A stretch of DNA of 18,284 nucleotides, taken from Acidobacteriaceae bacterium (GTDB taxonomy: Bacteria > Acidobacteriota > Terriglobia > Terriglobales > Acidobacteriaceae). The notes beneath the pieces were generated by a model, which was given only the letters and a program-made list of their open reading frames with translations, had not been told where the DNA came from and did no database searches. Below, piece after piece: positions 6,628 to 13,663 of this stretch. The DNA lies in contig PLUJ01000218.1 of the NCBI GenBank assembly GCA_003165455.1, forward strand, positions 1-18,284, in the 5' to 3' direction. A program made the translations under genes and the position numbers. Positions within the stretch are counted from its first letter, which is position 1; every line of letters begins with the position of its first letter.

Positions 6628-8394
6628 CTAACCATTGGACTTAATCATTTGTTCCGCGTGTTTGCGGGAGGTGTCGGTAAGCTTGGCGCCGCTCAACATG
6701 CGCGCGACTTCTTCGGTACGCTCTTCGCCGACGATGGGGCGGATGGTGGTGCGGGTGCGTCCATTGCGCTCTTTCTTCTCGATGACATAATGATGGTCGG
6801 CAAAGGTGGCGATCTGTGGCAGGTGCGTGACGCAAAGCACCTGATTGGAACGTGCCAGCGATTTCAGTTTCTTGCCAACAGCTTCCGCGGCCCGGCCTCC
6901 GATGCCGGTATCGATTTCGTCGAAAACCATGGTCCGCTGGCGAGAGGCTAAAGGCCGAGGGTGATCTGAGTTACCCACGCGACTCTTGAGGGTCGCTTTT
7001 CCAGTTGTTCCGATTTCTTTTCCGTTGGCTTGTTGCTTTCCCGACTCAAGGCTTACTTTCAAAGCCAGCATTACGCGGGATAATTCTCCTCCGGAAGCGA
7101 CGTGCTCGAGTTGGCGCAGGGGCTCGCCAGGATTCGTCGCGATCATATAAACGACTTGGTCAATGCCAGCGGGAGTCCAGTTCCCTTCCTCCTGCGAGCT
7201 GGAAATTTCGATGCGGAACTCCGACCGCATGGCGAGATCGCCGATCTCTGCTTCGACAAGTTTTTCCAAGACGCGGGTTGCTTCCTGGCGTTTTTTCGAT
7301 AGTATCCGCGCGCCTCGCAAGTATGTGGCGGCGGCATTTGCCTGTTCAGCTTTTAGTTCGCGGAGGATCTCATCTTTGTTTTCAATTTCAGAAAGCTTTC
7401 TCGCTACATCCTCTCGGAATTTAATTACGTCATCCAGAGCGGGGCCGTACTTTCGCTTTAGGCGATCCAAGGATGCCAGCCGGTCTTCCACCGATGCCAG
7501 ATGTTCGGGGGATGCGTGAATTCCTCCGGCATAATCGCGGACCGTTGCACCCACGTCCTCCACACTGATGCGAGCGGTTTCGAGTGCTGCAAGTGCCTCC
7601 TGAAACTTTGGTTCGTAGCGCGCCAATTCTTCAATTTGCTTCTGAGCGGAACGCAATGACGCAGACGTGGAAGCATCGCCCTCGTAGAGCAGATCAAAGG
7701 CCTGCATAGCGGCGTTATAGATTTTTTCGGCGTTAGCGAGGACCCGCTTTTCGGTTTCAAGTTGTTCATCTTCGCCGAGCTGCGGTTTGGTTTCCTCGAT
7801 CTCACGCTTTTGGAACGTCCAGAGATCGACCAGGCGCAGCCGATCCTGCTCATCCTGTTGCAAGCCTTCGATGCGTGCAGAGATTTCCTTCCAAAGGTTA
7901 TAGGCTGAGGAAATCGGAGCAATCTCACTTTGGGCAAAACCGTCCAGCAATCCCAGCCGAGCGGGAGCGTCGAAAGCAAGGATTGATTCATTCTGCGCGT
8001 GAATCACGGCGAGATAAGGCGCCAGTTGCCGCAACACGGCCACTGTGGCGGGTTGGTTATTCACGAACACGCGGCCTTTGCCGCCTGAGGCAATCTCGCG
8101 CCGAACGATCAACGAACCATCGTCCGATTGGTCTAATCCGTTCCGTTCGAGGACCGTGTCGATCGAATCCGTGGCGCTGTCTTCGCACTCGAATACTGCG
8201 GAAACAACAGCGCGGTCGGCCCCGGTGCGAATGACGTCGCTCGATGCTTTTTCGCCGAGGAGCAAGGCCAGTGCGTCGATCAGGATGGACTTCCCAGCGC
8301 CAGTTTCGCCGGTCAGCAGGTTCAGGCCGGAGGCGAACTCCACCGCGGCGTTATCGATGACCGCGTAGTTTTCCAGCCGCAGTTCAACCAGCAC
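6628..8394 (-). CDS. recN: DNA repair protein RecN
   Basis: RecN is an SMC-like ATPase of double-strand-break repair. From the GTG at 8394 (588 residues), the Walker A motif GETGAGKS is at 29-36 after the typical LVELRLENYAVID start. A coiled-coil middle follows (about 160-400). The ABC signature ASGGELSRVMLALK is at 433-446 and Walker B MVFDEIDTGIGG at 489-500. THLPQIA (523-529) holds the switch His. The frame is open to a TTG at 8418; I prefer the GTG because AGGG sits just upstream and the family N-terminus begins there. Between signature and Walker B is an unusual polar insert of about 35 residues (452-486). The gene is transcribed toward the toxin-antitoxin pair and is divergent from the zinc-ribbon gene. 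Confidence 0.95.
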   Translation of the reverse strand: MLVELRLENYAVIDNAAVEFASGLNLLTGETGAGKSILIDALALLLGEKASSDVIRTGADRAVVSAVFECEDSATDSIDTVLERNGLDQSDDGSLIVRREIASGGKGRVFVNNQPATVAVLRQLAPYLAVIHAQNESILAFDAPARLGLLDGFAQSEIAPISSAYNLWKEISARIEGLQQDEQDRLRLVDLWTFQKREIEETKPQLGEDEQLETEKRVLANAEKIYNAAMQAFDLLYEGDASTSASLRSAQKQIEELARYEPKFQEALAALETARISVEDVGATVRDYAGGIHASPEHLASVEDRLASLDRLKRKYGPALDDVIKFREDVARKLSEIENKDEILRELKAEQANAAATYLRGARILSKKRQEATRVLEKLVEAEIGDLAMRSEFRIEISSSQEEGNWTPAGIDQVVYMIATNPGEPLRQLEHVASGGELSRVMLALKVSLESGKQQANGKEIGTTGKATLKSRVGNSDHPRPLASRQRTMVFDEIDTGIGGRAAEAVGKKLKSLARSNQVLCVTHLPQIATFADHHYVIEKKERNGRTRTTIRPIVGEERTEEVARMLSGAKLTDTSRKHAEQMIKSNG

Positions 8395-8527
8395 AGAGCA
8401 CCCTGGATTCTGGATCAAGTTTTGCGCAGCATACCATGAAATCGTACGGTGGGTGCCTAGCGCGATCGAAGTAGCTGCAAGGCGGGGCTATAACTGAGAG
8501 TTCATTCGGATAGGTCCACAAACCGTT

Positions 8528-8573
8528 TTACCTCAGATTGGCATCTACTCATAGCAGTAGGCGATAGAGGTAA
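8528..8573 (+). promoter_or_regulatory. Two-tier hairpin in the leader of the zinc-ribbon gene
   Basis: An outer perfect 7-bp stem TTACCTC (8528-8534) / GAGGTAA (8567-8573) encloses an inner stem CTACT (8545-8549) / AGTAG (8556-8560). It ends 31 bp before the GTG start and 21 bp before the GGGAGG ribosome site. There is no U-tract, so it is not a terminator. It could be a structured 5' leader or a DNA operator in the divergent recN promoter region; the role is unknown. Confidence 0.35.
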
Positions 8574-8604
8574 GCTAGGACAGGTCAGTTCATCGGGAGG
8601 AAGA

Positions 8605-9918
8605 GTGCGCTGCGGACGATGCGGGAGTGAGAACGACGAGCCGAATCGCTTTTGCGGGATGTGCGGAGCTCCGCTGGCGGCTTCGCCAAAACCTGTGGCC
8701 CCGACGGTTAGCAGACCGATAGTCAGAAGAGAAGAAGCCATGCCAGCGATGGTCGAGACCGCGCCTCCAATCCGTTCTGCGCCGGAAGCAACTAGACCGG
8801 AAGCAAGTAAAGTAGTCCAAGCTCCTGCGAAGGCGGCCCAGCCGGTTCAGGAAGAGTACATGCAGGTGCCGGCAATTAGCGGGCCCTCGTTCCTGGGATT
8901 GAACAAGCCTGCCGCCCCGCGAAATCCGGCGCGTCTCGTAGAGGACCGCTTTGAGGATGATCAAGCGGCTTCGCGGATTCCAGACTCGCGCGAGCGATAC
9001 TCGAGCAGTGTCGATTACCTTCTGGAGGATGAACAGGAGCCGAAACGGGGTTGGGCCAAGCTGGCGGCAGTCGTAATCGCTCTGGCTTTGCTGGGAGGCT
9101 TCGGATACTTGCGATGGAGACAGGGCGGATTCGACTGGCTTACCAAAGATTATAAGACTAAGCAGTCGGCGGAGGCGACGCCCGGCACAACCGATGCAGG
9201 AGCGGGCACGGCTGCGAATTCCGCACCTGCCGATGGCGCTCCTCCAAATTCAGCAGCTCCGAATCCTGTGGCACCGACCGGGAATGCGGAGGCAGCGACT
9301 GGTACCGCTCCACTGAACGGAAGCGCGCCTGGTGACGCGGTAGCGGGCGCGGCGACGACAGTATCCAATAGCACAGCTCCAATCGCGAACCCTCCCGACG
9401 GAGCCGCTGCCAACCCCACCGGGACCGTAACGGCCAAGCCTTCTGCGGAAAATGCCGGCAACAATGCGACTAGCGACGAACCTGATACCGATTCAAACAC
9501 AGCCAGTTCCGACGCGCGCTCAGCCCCGGTCGAAACTTCCGATACAACACCTCCGTCCAAGGCAGATGTTTCCAACAGAAAACTGCGAACGCCTAAGCCA
9601 GCTCCGACTACGCCGACCGATCCTACTGCCGAGGCAGAACGATATATCTACGGCCGTGGTGTTCCGCAGGATTGCGACCGGGGATTGAGGCTGCTGAAAC
9701 CGGCGGCGGCGCATTCCAATGTGAAAGCGATGATCACGCTAGGCTCTTTGTATTCCTCGGGAACATGTGCACCGCGAGATTTACCGACCGCTTATCGCTA
9801 TTTTGCGTTGGCCTTGCACGAGCAGCCGGAAAATCCTTCCCTGCAAACTGACCTGCAGAATATTTGGGCCAAAATGACTCAGCCGGAGCGGCAGCTGGCG
9901 ATTAAGCTCAGCCAGTAG
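8605..9918 (+). CDS. Zinc-ribbon, single-TM protein with C-terminal Sel1-like repeats
   Basis: The 437-residue protein begins at a GTG with a strong GGGAGG (8595-8600) in front. An N-terminal zinc ribbon has two CxxC knuckles (C3, C6, C17, C20). A disordered Pro/Ala linker leads to one transmembrane helix at about 151-168 (AKLAAVVIALALLGGFGYL). Next comes a long Ala/Pro/Thr/Asn low-complexity stretch (about 188-345). The C-terminal domain (about 345-425) reads like one or two Sel1/TPR-like repeats (AERYIYGRGVPQD, then AMITLGSLYSSG and AYRYFALAL). The layout suggests a cytoplasmic zinc ribbon and a periplasmic repeat domain joined by a flexible tether. Partner and function are unknown. It stands alone, divergent from recN. 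Confidence 0.85.
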   Translation: MRCGRCGSENDEPNRFCGMCGAPLAASPKPVAPTVSRPIVRREEAMPAMVETAPPIRSAPEATRPEASKVVQAPAKAAQPVQEEYMQVPAISGPSFLGLNKPAAPRNPARLVEDRFEDDQAASRIPDSRERYSSSVDYLLEDEQEPKRGWAKLAAVVIALALLGGFGYLRWRQGGFDWLTKDYKTKQSAEATPGTTDAGAGTAANSAPADGAPPNSAAPNPVAPTGNAEAATGTAPLNGSAPGDAVAGAATTVSNSTAPIANPPDGAAANPTGTVTAKPSAENAGNNATSDEPDTDSNTASSDARSAPVETSDTTPPSKADVSNRKLRTPKPAPTTPTDPTAEAERYIYGRGVPQDCDRGLRLLKPAAAHSNVKAMITLGSLYSSGTCAPRDLPTAYRYFALALHEQPENPSLQTDLQNIWAKMTQPERQLAIKLSQ

Positions 9919-10149
9919 AGCTTCGCCAATCGCGGATTGCGAGATCAAGAGCTTTCCGGCGTTAGTGACGTCAATGTCGCAACGGGCCTGATGTTACTTC
10001 TGGGTTCGTAGACGGTCGACTTGCCCTCTCAAGGTAGCGGCTGTTATGTTTTCGCAACAGCCCCGCGAAAGAGGTTAGCATCTTAACTGTGCCACGGGAC
10101 GGGTTTCGTCCCACAGCAATCCATTGAAGCTGCGGATTACGTACATCCT
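9919..10149. other. Intergenic region upstream of the sigma/anti-sigma operon
   Basis: This 231 bp stretch holds a small hairpin CAATC-GCG-GATTG (9927-9939), a perfect TGACGTCA palindrome (9966-9973), a 7-bp stem hairpin at 10039-10062 and a 6-bp stem hairpin at 10096-10112. None is followed by a T-run. I could not point to a convincing sigma-70 or ECF-type promoter. Confidence 0.4.
10039..10062. repeat. Inverted repeat (GGCTGTT/AACAGCC)
   Basis: A perfect 7-bp inverted repeat, GGCTGTT (10039-10045) and AACAGCC (10056-10062), flanks a 10-nt loop. It lies about 90 bp upstream of the sigma factor start. It may be a leader hairpin or a protein-binding site; nothing more can be said from sequence. 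Confidence 0.4.
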
Positions 10150-10737
10150 TTGAAGAAAGAGCGAGATCGTTTGTCGAGCCAGCAACGACAAGATGTTCCG
10201 GCGGATCTGGCTATCGTTACTGGCCTTAAGACTGGCGATCAGAGGGCGATAGCCAGCCTGTACGATCGCTATTCTTCCGTAGTGTATGCGGTAGCTTTGC
10301 GAGTGCTCGGCGACACGGGTGCGGCAGAAGACGTGCTACAGGAGGTCTTCCTGCAACTGTGGAGAAATCCAGATGCTTTCGATTCGGCCCGCGGAAGCTT
10401 AGGCAGCTGGTTGTCTGTCATAACTCGCAACCGGGCCATTGATTCCCTCAGGAAGCGTCGTCCAGAGACCGACATCGAAGATGTAGTTTTATCCGTTGCC
10501 CCAGATTTGGCTGGCGAAGCGGAACGTTCGCGCGCCGCCGAGAAGGTGCGCGGTGTGATGGGCGCAATGGCCCCAGCACAACGGACGGCTTTGGAAATGG
10601 CTTATTGGGAAGGCATGAGCCACTCCGAGATCGCCGATAAGACCGGAGAACCCCTGGGAACGATCAAGACACGAATTCGCGCGGGCCTGATTGCACTACG
10701 CAAATCGTTTCATGCTGATCGTTCCACTGGTAGGTGA
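10150..10737 (+). CDS. ECF-type RNA polymerase sigma factor (SigK-like)
   Basis: The 195-residue protein has sigma region 2 at about 31-105 (SLYDRYSSVVYAVALRVLGD, AAEDVLQEVFLQLW, LSVITRNRAIDSLRKR) and region 4 at about 135-187 (MAPAQRTALEMAYWEGMSHSE, TGEPLGTIKTRIRAGL). It lacks regions 1.1 and 3, as ECF sigmas do. The pairing with an RskA-type anti-sigma fits the SigK group, which usually answers envelope or oxidative signals. The start is uncertain: I use TTG at 10150; another TTG is at 10171, and neither has a good ribosome site. The stop lies 7 bp before the anti-sigma ATG. Autoregulation is likely by analogy. Confidence 0.93.
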   Translation: MKKERDRLSSQQRQDVPADLAIVTGLKTGDQRAIASLYDRYSSVVYAVALRVLGDTGAAEDVLQEVFLQLWRNPDAFDSARGSLGSWLSVITRNRAIDSLRKRRPETDIEDVVLSVAPDLAGEAERSRAAEKVRGVMGAMAPAQRTALEMAYWEGMSHSEIADKTGEPLGTIKTRIRAGLIALRKSFHADRSTGR

Positions 10738-10744
10738 AAAAACC

Positions 10745-11518
10745 ATGAGCGAGCACGAACAATACGCCGAGGATCTCGCCCTGTACGCGCTGGACGCGTT
10801 AACGGGAGAGGATCGTGCAAAGCTCGCCCAGCACCTGGCAGGTTGCTCATCATGCCGGTTGGAGTTGGAGCAGTTGCGTGGAGATACAGCCCTGCTGGCA
10901 TTGACGGCAGTTGGACCGAGGCCTCCGCAGCGCGTGCGCCAGCGATTGCTGGAGGCAATTGCGCGGGAGCCACGAGGGCACGCAGTAGCGCAGGATCGTT
11001 CGGTGCGGGGATGGTGGGAATGGCTGGGCTGGGCAGCAGCGGCGGCGGTGTTGATATTAGCCTTTTCATTGTGGCGAGATAATCTGGTCCTAAAAGATAC
11101 GCTAGCGTCGGCCACTTCCCGTGAAGCGGAAAGTGTGCGGCAGATGGAAGAACTGCGAAAGATTGCCGCGCCGATCATTGATCCGGAAGCGCAGCGCGTC
11201 ACGCTGGTGTCGGCTAAAGCTCCGCCGCAGCCGCAAGGCAAGGCGTACTACCTGAAGAACCAAAACAGCCTGGTATTTCTGGCGAACAACATGCCGCCGC
11301 TACCGCCGCAGAAGGCGTATGAGTTGTGGCTGATTCCGACCAGGGGAAATCCTATTCCGGCCGGCGTCTTCAAGCCGGACTCTCGTGGCAATGCGAGCGT
11401 GGTGAATCCTCCGCTGCCTGCGGGAACTGAAGCCAAGGCATTCGCGATTACGGTCGAGAATCAGTCAGGATCGTTAGCGCCGACTTCGCCGATCTTGATG
11501 ACCGGCGCAGGCGAATAA
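10745..11518 (+). CDS. RskA-type anti-sigma factor (zinc-finger, one TM)
   Basis: This 257-residue membrane protein begins at ATG 10745, with AGGTGA from the sigma gene's end serving as ribosome site. Its cytoplasmic N-terminus carries the anti-sigma zinc motif H30-x3-C34-x2-C37 (HLAGCSSC). One transmembrane helix lies at about 93-109 (WLGWAAAAAVLILAFSLW). A periplasmic RskA C-terminal domain follows (about 150-257), with YELWLIPTRGNPIPAGVF and FAITVENQSGSLAPTSPI, both typical for the family. It should hold the co-transcribed sigma factor at the membrane until released by signal-dependent proteolysis. An upstream in-frame TTG at 10691 would extend it into the sigma gene and is unlikely. Confidence 0.93.
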   Translation: MSEHEQYAEDLALYALDALTGEDRAKLAQHLAGCSSCRLELEQLRGDTALLALTAVGPRPPQRVRQRLLEAIAREPRGHAVAQDRSVRGWWEWLGWAAAAAVLILAFSLWRDNLVLKDTLASATSREAESVRQMEELRKIAAPIIDPEAQRVTLVSAKAPPQPQGKAYYLKNQNSLVFLANNMPPLPPQKAYELWLIPTRGNPIPAGVFKPDSRGNASVVNPPLPAGTEAKAFAITVENQSGSLAPTSPILMTGAGE

Positions 11519-11566
11519 CGTCGCATAACCTTAGAAAAACGAAGACTTCAAGAGACGAAGTTCCCG

Positions 11567-11875
11567 TCAATCGTTTGTAGCGACTTTTGTGGCCTTCCGG
11601 TTAGCGGCCTGGGTTTTCCGCAAGGCTCGAGCGACATCTCCCAAAGGGATTTCCACCTTGCCAGTCCCAAAGTCCGTCAGGGGTTGCTCACCTTTCCCAT
11701 AACTGTAGGCGGAGTCTCCGCGAAGGTTGTCTTCTGGCCTCATCGCGTGTTCAGTCGCACGCGCCTGGTGGTCTTGGATGGTGGTTGGATTCACGTTGCT
11801 GCTGAGCACCGAGGCCGTTTGGCCAAACGCAGCACTGGCACAGAGAAAACACAAGGCAAATAGGGTGATTTTCAT
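11567..11875 (-). CDS. Small secreted protein, probable Acidobacteria-specific family
   Basis: This 102-residue protein has a clear signal peptide (KITLFALCFLCASAAFG, likely cut near residue 18-19). The mature part is about 84 residues and polar: DHQARATEHAMRPEDNLRG, SYGKGEQPLTDFG and a basic end with IPLGDVARALRK. I recall similar small proteins, with HAM...SY..GE.PL..F and PLGDVAR segments, in acidobacterial genomes; function unknown. The ATG at 11875 has AGGAG 4 nt upstream; the open frame extends further to 11965 but without signal-peptide sense. It converges with the anti-sigma gene 48 bp away. Two hairpins lie just upstream of its ribosome site. Confidence 0.75.
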   Translation of the reverse strand: MKITLFALCFLCASAAFGQTASVLSSNVNPTTIQDHQARATEHAMRPEDNLRGDSAYSYGKGEQPLTDFGTGKVEIPLGDVARALRKTQAANRKATKVATND

Positions 11876-11892
11876 AATGCTCCTGATTCCGA

Positions 11893-11928
11893 GAAGCCGC
11901 CAGTGGCGCGGCTTCCACCTACAGGTGG
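11893..11928. repeat. Tandem hairpins before the small secreted-protein gene
   Basis: A perfect 8-bp inverted repeat GAAGCCGC (11893-11900) / GCGGCTTC (11908-11915) with 7-nt loop is directly followed by CCACC (11915-11919) / GGTGG (11924-11928) with 4-nt loop. Both would fold in the mRNA leader, the nearer ending 8 nt before the AGGAG site. They could be a REP-like element or a regulatory or stabilising leader structure. Confidence 0.5.
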
Positions 11929-12319
11929 GCAATTGACGTTCCAAAAACAGACGGCTGGGGTTCAAGTTATGGGTTCGAAATGATTGGGTAGAGCAACGGT
12001 TTGCACTTTTACGGAAAAGCTGCGGAACGGCAACGAAAATGATCCTAAATAATTTTCTACACTCGTTCGGAAGAAACGCTGCACTTTCGAAACGGGCCGG
12101 TACGGCTTCGTGAAATTATCAAGTACAGCAATTGCAAGCGTGTGGACTTTGATAAAGCGCCGAACTGCGTAGGAAATCTATCGCGACCGGAGTGATGGTC
12201 CCGCCGGCCGCATGAGCGCAATTGCCGCGACGACAGCCGATTGCACACGGGTTTTCAAACGACGCATTTTCAAAGAGCGCCCTTGAGAAGAAAGTTTTAC
12301 TGCGAAAACGCTTTCTCCG

Positions 12320-12348
12320 TTGACATCTGGATGCAAAGTGAGGAGAAT
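12320..12348 (+). promoter_or_regulatory. Putative sigma-70 promoter of the secreted HETGE protein
   Basis: A perfect -35 box TTGACA (12320-12325) is followed after 17 bp by GAGAAT (12343-12348, 4 of 6 to TATAAT). It would give a leader of about 110 nt before the ATG at 12467. The -35 match is strong and the -10 moderate. Confidence 0.4.
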
Positions 12349-12466
12349 TGCAAAATCTTGTTGTTCCCCCGTTTCCATCTAGCCTTGGATTTTTAACAAA
12401 CTAAGGTTGTAGCTTTCAGAAAGTTGTATTGCTGGTATTTAGTTCAGACTCTGAGGAGACCCTTAC

Positions 12467-13576
12467 ATGAAGCAACGATTCACTTTGCTCAGCCTGATGG
12501 CTGCGCTTTTGGTGATGGCCACCACGGCCGGCACCCTTTTCGCCCAGGACGCTAAAACCGCAGTTCCACGTTATGAAGTGCGCACTCCACATCTTCGCGC
12601 CGATGTTGCGACTCCTGCCACTCCGCTGACCACGTGGGATGGATCGTTCGAGTACAACGGCACGACTTACAAATACAACATGGTGGGAACAAACCCAACC
12701 ACCGGCACGTCCACGACCATTAAGGTGTTCCTCATTCCAATTGCCCTCAAGATCACTTCCGGCGGCAAAACCACGACCTTCACTCCGGAAACCAAGCAGT
12801 CGGTCGGCTACTCGGCCGTGACGATCACGCAGCATTCGCCGATTTTCGAAGATATGCAGTGGACGTCTCCGAAAGGGACGAACCTCGGCAAAACGCAGTA
12901 CGAAGACGCCTTCCAGCGCGGCAACTTCTGGAGCACCGTGCAGAACGAACCGAACTATCACGTTCTGCTTACCGTGCCTACCGTCGCGCCAGTCCAGACC
13001 CTGACCGTCCCGGAAGCTGATGGCACCATCGCGGACGATTTCGGAATCACTGTCGGAAACGTGGACATCAACTGGATCGACGCTCAGTTTCAGACGATTA
13101 TCGCAAAATACCCAGAGATCACTCCGGGTACCTTCCCGATCTTCATCACCTATAACACGTACTTGACCGACGATGGTTGCTGCATCGGCGGCTATCACAG
13201 CTCCGAGGGCAGCTTTGCCGCTCCTCAGGCTTACGCGCACTTCACGTACATCAGCACGCCTGGAATCTTCGCGCAGGACGTTTCAGCCCTGTCGCACGAG
13301 ACGGGTGAATACATCGATGATCCTCTTGTCGTGAACACCAACGGGAATCCTGTCGAGTGCGGAATTCTCGAAGTTGGCGATCCGGAAGAAGGCTTCAACG
13401 AGGACGGTGCAACCTACGGCGCATTTCCGTACGTCTTAAGTGGATTTACCTTCCACCTGCAGGACTTGGTTTACCTGGAATACTTCGGGGCTCCGAACAC
13501 CACTTCGGTGGACGGCGGTACCGAATCGTTCCACGACAATCCGTTTGGGCTGGGAATCTGCAACAACGGTGGTTAG
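12467..13576 (+). CDS. Secreted protein with HETGE...DDP motif, possible metallopeptidase-like
   Basis: The 369-residue protein has a strong ribosome site (GAGGAG at 12453-12458, 8 nt spacing) and a signal peptide with probable cleavage after A26 (TLFA/QDA). The mature part is rich in Thr, Gly and aromatic residues. Near the C-terminus SALSHETGEYIDDPL (273-287) holds H277, E278 and E281. It resembles the (A/S)HExxEaxtDP motif of secreted putative metal-binding proteins, including the plant PHI-1/EXORDIUM-like group, and the preceding GCCIGGYHSSEG (237-248) resembles the Cys/Gly/His turn there. A peptidase role is a hypothesis; HExxE is not canonical HExxH. Four cysteines (C238, C239, C298, C366) could form disulfides outside the cytoplasm. 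An intrinsic terminator follows. Confidence 0.8.
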   Translation: MKQRFTLLSLMAALLVMATTAGTLFAQDAKTAVPRYEVRTPHLRADVATPATPLTTWDGSFEYNGTTYKYNMVGTNPTTGTSTTIKVFLIPIALKITSGGKTTTFTPETKQSVGYSAVTITQHSPIFEDMQWTSPKGTNLGKTQYEDAFQRGNFWSTVQNEPNYHVLLTVPTVAPVQTLTVPEADGTIADDFGITVGNVDINWIDAQFQTIIAKYPEITPGTFPIFITYNTYLTDDGCCIGGYHSSEGSFAAPQAYAHFTYISTPGIFAQDVSALSHETGEYIDDPLVVNTNGNPVECGILEVGDPEEGFNEDGATYGAFPYVLSGFTFHLQDLVYLEYFGAPNTTSVDGGTESFHDNPFGLGICNNGG

Positions 13577-13598
13577 TGAAATTGTTTTCCCATCATTG

Positions 13599-13629
13599 AC
13601 CCGTCCCGAAAGGGACGGGTTCCTTTTTT
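13599..13629 (+). terminator. Rho-independent terminator
   Basis: A perfect 9-bp stem ACCCGTCCC (13599-13607) / GGGACGGGT (13612-13620) closes on a GAAA tetraloop and is followed by TCCTTTTTT. It ends the transcript of the secreted protein 22 bp after its stop. The opposite strand lacks a T-run, so it should not stop the convergent CLC gene well. Confidence 0.92.
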
Positions 13630-13663
13630 GTGTAAGAGAATCCGGGATCAAAGTCCAGCAGGT

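Larger units (their letters stand above)
11876..12466. other. Gene-free 591 bp between two divergent secreted-protein genes
   Basis: No frame in this stretch has a credible start, ribosome site or protein-like composition. It carries the tandem hairpins at 11893-11928 near its left end, AT-rich patches around 12050 and 12390, and a promoter-like pair at 12320-12348 near its right end. A small RNA cannot be excluded, but I see no recognisable RNA family. Confidence 0.5.

Noticed and set aside
9150..9575. 141-codon Ala/Val/Gly-rich frame on the minus strand
   Set aside because: It is the reverse of the Ala/Pro/Thr/Asn low-complexity linker of the zinc-ribbon protein.
10096..10112. GGGACG/CGTCCC hairpin as terminator of the zinc-ribbon gene
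   Set aside because: It lies about 180 bp after the stop and is followed by CACAGCAATCC, not by a T-run.
10691..10744. Upstream TTG start for the anti-sigma factor, overlapping the sigma gene
   Set aside because: The ATG at 10745 has an AGGTGA ribosome site and gives the normal anti-sigma N-terminus.
11545..11561. Small ACTTC/GAAGT inverted repeat between convergent genes as a bidirectional terminator
   Set aside because: Only 5 bp of stem and no T-run on either side.
12416..13240. 274-codon open frame on the minus strand opposite the secreted HETGE protein
   Set aside because: The plus-strand gene has a signal peptide, strong ribosome site and terminator; the minus frame has none of these and reads as a shadow.
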